Below, piece after piece: positions 6,114-7,069 of a stretch of DNA of 7,069 nt. The first letter of the stretch is position 1; each line of letters begins with the position of its first letter. The notes beneath the pieces were generated by a model that saw only the letters and a program-made list of their open reading frames with translations, was not told the DNA's origin and did not search any database. Made by a program: the position numbers and the translations under genes. This DNA comes from Gammaproteobacteria bacterium. Lineage in GTDB: Bacteria; Pseudomonadota; Gammaproteobacteria; Nitrococcales; Nitrococcaceae. The stretch is from the NCBI GenBank assembly GCA_018334525.1, contig JAGXLT010000043.1:1-7069 (forward strand), in the 5' to 3' direction.

Positions 6114-7041
6114 AGGCTTCAAGCGCAGGTTCTATGCGCTCAACGGCCTCCTGTCCTTCTTTAATCGTCTCAGCACCACGATGCAGCTCTAACAAACCGA
6201 TATGGGCTAATTGCGGGGTGATGAGAACATCCGGGGGATCACCCGCCATGCGGCTGCGCGTAATACGGTCCTGCATAATTGTGATTGACGAGGCAATTAC
6301 ATCAAATACGCCCGGCGAGGTTTCATGATCGCCCCGCTCAAATTGTTTTTGCAGCAAATCAGCACCATCTCTAAAGCCTTCTTTAAAGCCCGTGCTCAAT
6401 CGCTCAATCCAGCTTTTGGTATCGTCAGTATCGCTGTCATCTGACACAGCCGGGGGGTGCTGATGCTCTGAGAAATGCCGACCGATCAGGCCGTCACTTA
6501 AATTGACGGCAATCACAAAATCGGCTCCCATGGCATGACAAAGTGATACCGGCACCGGGTTGACCAGCCCCCCATCGACCAACCATTCCCCTTCGTGATG
6601 TACCGGGGTAAACATGCCGGGCAGTGCCATAGAGGCGCGCACTGCGGTCACCACATCATCCTCACGAAGCCAGCGCTCCTGGCCCGTATATAACGACGTT
6701 GCCACCACGCCGAGGGGCGTTTGCAGATCTTTAAACGTTTTTAACCCAAAGGTTTCTCGAAATCGCTCGAGTAGCCGCCCGCCCTGAATAAACCCGCCGT
6801 TACCTAGGGCAAAGTCCATATGTGCCAGCACATCGCGGCGCGTTAGTTGGCGCACCCATGTCTCAAAATCATCGAAGTGCCCGTTACAGGCCATCGCGCC
6901 CACAACCGCACCCACCGAAGTCCCGGCAATTAAGTCAGGCCGAATACCCTGCGCTTCCAGCCCGCGAATCACGCCGATATGCGCCCATCCACGGGCAGCC
7001 CCACCGCCAAGTGCCAGCCCGATACGCGGTGCATCAGTCAT
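6097..7041 (-). CDS. RssA-like patatin family phospholipase/esterase
   Basis: A 314-aa patatin-like serine hydrolase, expected to cleave acyl esters of lipids with a Ser-Asp dyad. The oxyanion loop GGGAARG is at 12-18, the nucleophile elbow GTSVG at 40-44 (S42) and the catalytic DGG at 156-158 (D156). The block ASMALPGMFTPV (136-147) is also typical. Size and lack of a signal peptide or membrane segment fit cytoplasmic RssA (YchK, about 300 aa) rather than secreted toxins such as ExoU. After the catalytic core an acidic linker (DDSDTDD, 201-207) leads into a charged helical C-terminal part. I chose ATG 7041 because MTDAPRIGLALGGG fits the usual short N-terminus and GAAG lies 9 nt upstream; a TTG at 7056 would add five residues, and the frame stays open to the window edge. 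It overlaps the opposing kinase gene by 17 bp. Confidence 0.9.
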   Translation of the reverse strand: MTDAPRIGLALGGGAARGWAHIGVIRGLEAQGIRPDLIAGTSVGAVVGAMACNGHFDDFETWVRQLTRRDVLAHMDFALGNGGFIQGGRLLERFRETFGLKTFKDLQTPLGVVATSLYTGQERWLREDDVVTAVRASMALPGMFTPVHHEGEWLVDGGLVNPVPVSLCHAMGADFVIAVNLSDGLIGRHFSEHQHPPAVSDDSDTDDTKSWIERLSTGFKEGFRDGADLLQKQFERGDHETSPGVFDVIASSITIMQDRITRSRMAGDPPDVLITPQLAHIGLLELHRGAETIKEGQEAVERIEPALEAFKQRL

Positions 7042-7057
7042 TTTGAATCGCTTCAAA
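7042..7057 (-). promoter_or_regulatory. Perfect inverted repeat with GCGA loop directly before the patatin start codon
   Basis: On the minus strand TTTGAA-GCGA-TTCAAA ends at the base before the ATG. As RNA it would be a six-pair stem closed by a GNRA-type tetraloop that contains the only Shine-Dalgarno-like bases (GAAG). The stem is AU-rich and weak, so it could equally be a palindromic protein-binding site or, if translation starts further upstream, just coding sequence. Confidence 0.4.
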
Positions 7058-7069
7058 TTCGATATTTTT

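Noticed and set aside
6122..6140. AGCGCA-N7-TGCGCT hairpin past the kinase stop as a terminator
   Set aside because: No T-run follows on the plus or minus strand, and the bases are explained as patatin codons.
5094..7041. Kinase plus patatin as a two-gene defence or lipid-signalling system
   Set aside because: The genes are convergent, not co-transcribed, and the patatin matches the housekeeping RssA type with no CBASS-like synthase nearby.

Overview
The window reads as chromosomal DNA of a Gammaproteobacterium, probably a marine or halophilic type such as the Oceanospirillales. This is inferred from moderately high GC with frequent TTA leucine codons and from protein flavour (Hsp15, RraA and RssA-like patatin of gammaproteobacterial type). 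The genus cannot be fixed. Six protein genes cover almost everything. I see no RNA gene, insertion sequence, CRISPR array or convincing intrinsic terminator.

Left part, 1-4096, plus strand: the 3' two thirds of a very large UvrA-like ABC ATPase whose 5' end lies off the window. The visible part runs nucleotide-binding domain II, then domain I, then domain II, so the full protein must be a head-to-tail double UvrA. The second copy keeps the UvrB-binding region but lacks the DNA-contacting insertion domain. Eighteen bases downstream is a small GlcG/HbpS-family protein, probably co-transcribed.

Middle part, 4093-4961, minus strand: rraA followed by hslR, joined by an ATGA start/stop overlap. 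Hsp15 (HslR) acts on stalled 50S subunits. The RraA homologue keeps an Arg-Asp pair typical of the class II pyruvate aldolases in its family, so it may be an enzyme as well as, or instead of, an RNase E inhibitor. hslR meets glcG tail to tail with overlapping stop codons.

A 132-bp intergenic region (4962-5093) divides rraA from a divergent gene. It carries a good -35/-10 candidate for the rightward gene and a small inverted repeat.

Right part, 5094-7041: a 339-aa kinase of the phosphoribulokinase/uridine kinase family, closest in motif pattern to class II phosphoribulokinases but without their redox cysteines and with no Calvin-cycle gene nearby. It converges, with a 17-bp overlap, on a minus-strand RssA-like patatin phospholipase/esterase. 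The patatin start codon is abutted by a perfect 6-bp inverted repeat with a GCGA loop.

The most distinctive items are the double UvrA with a pruned second copy and the orphan phosphoribulokinase-like enzyme. There is no clear evidence that the six genes form one system. The layout looks like tightly packed housekeeping and accessory genes.
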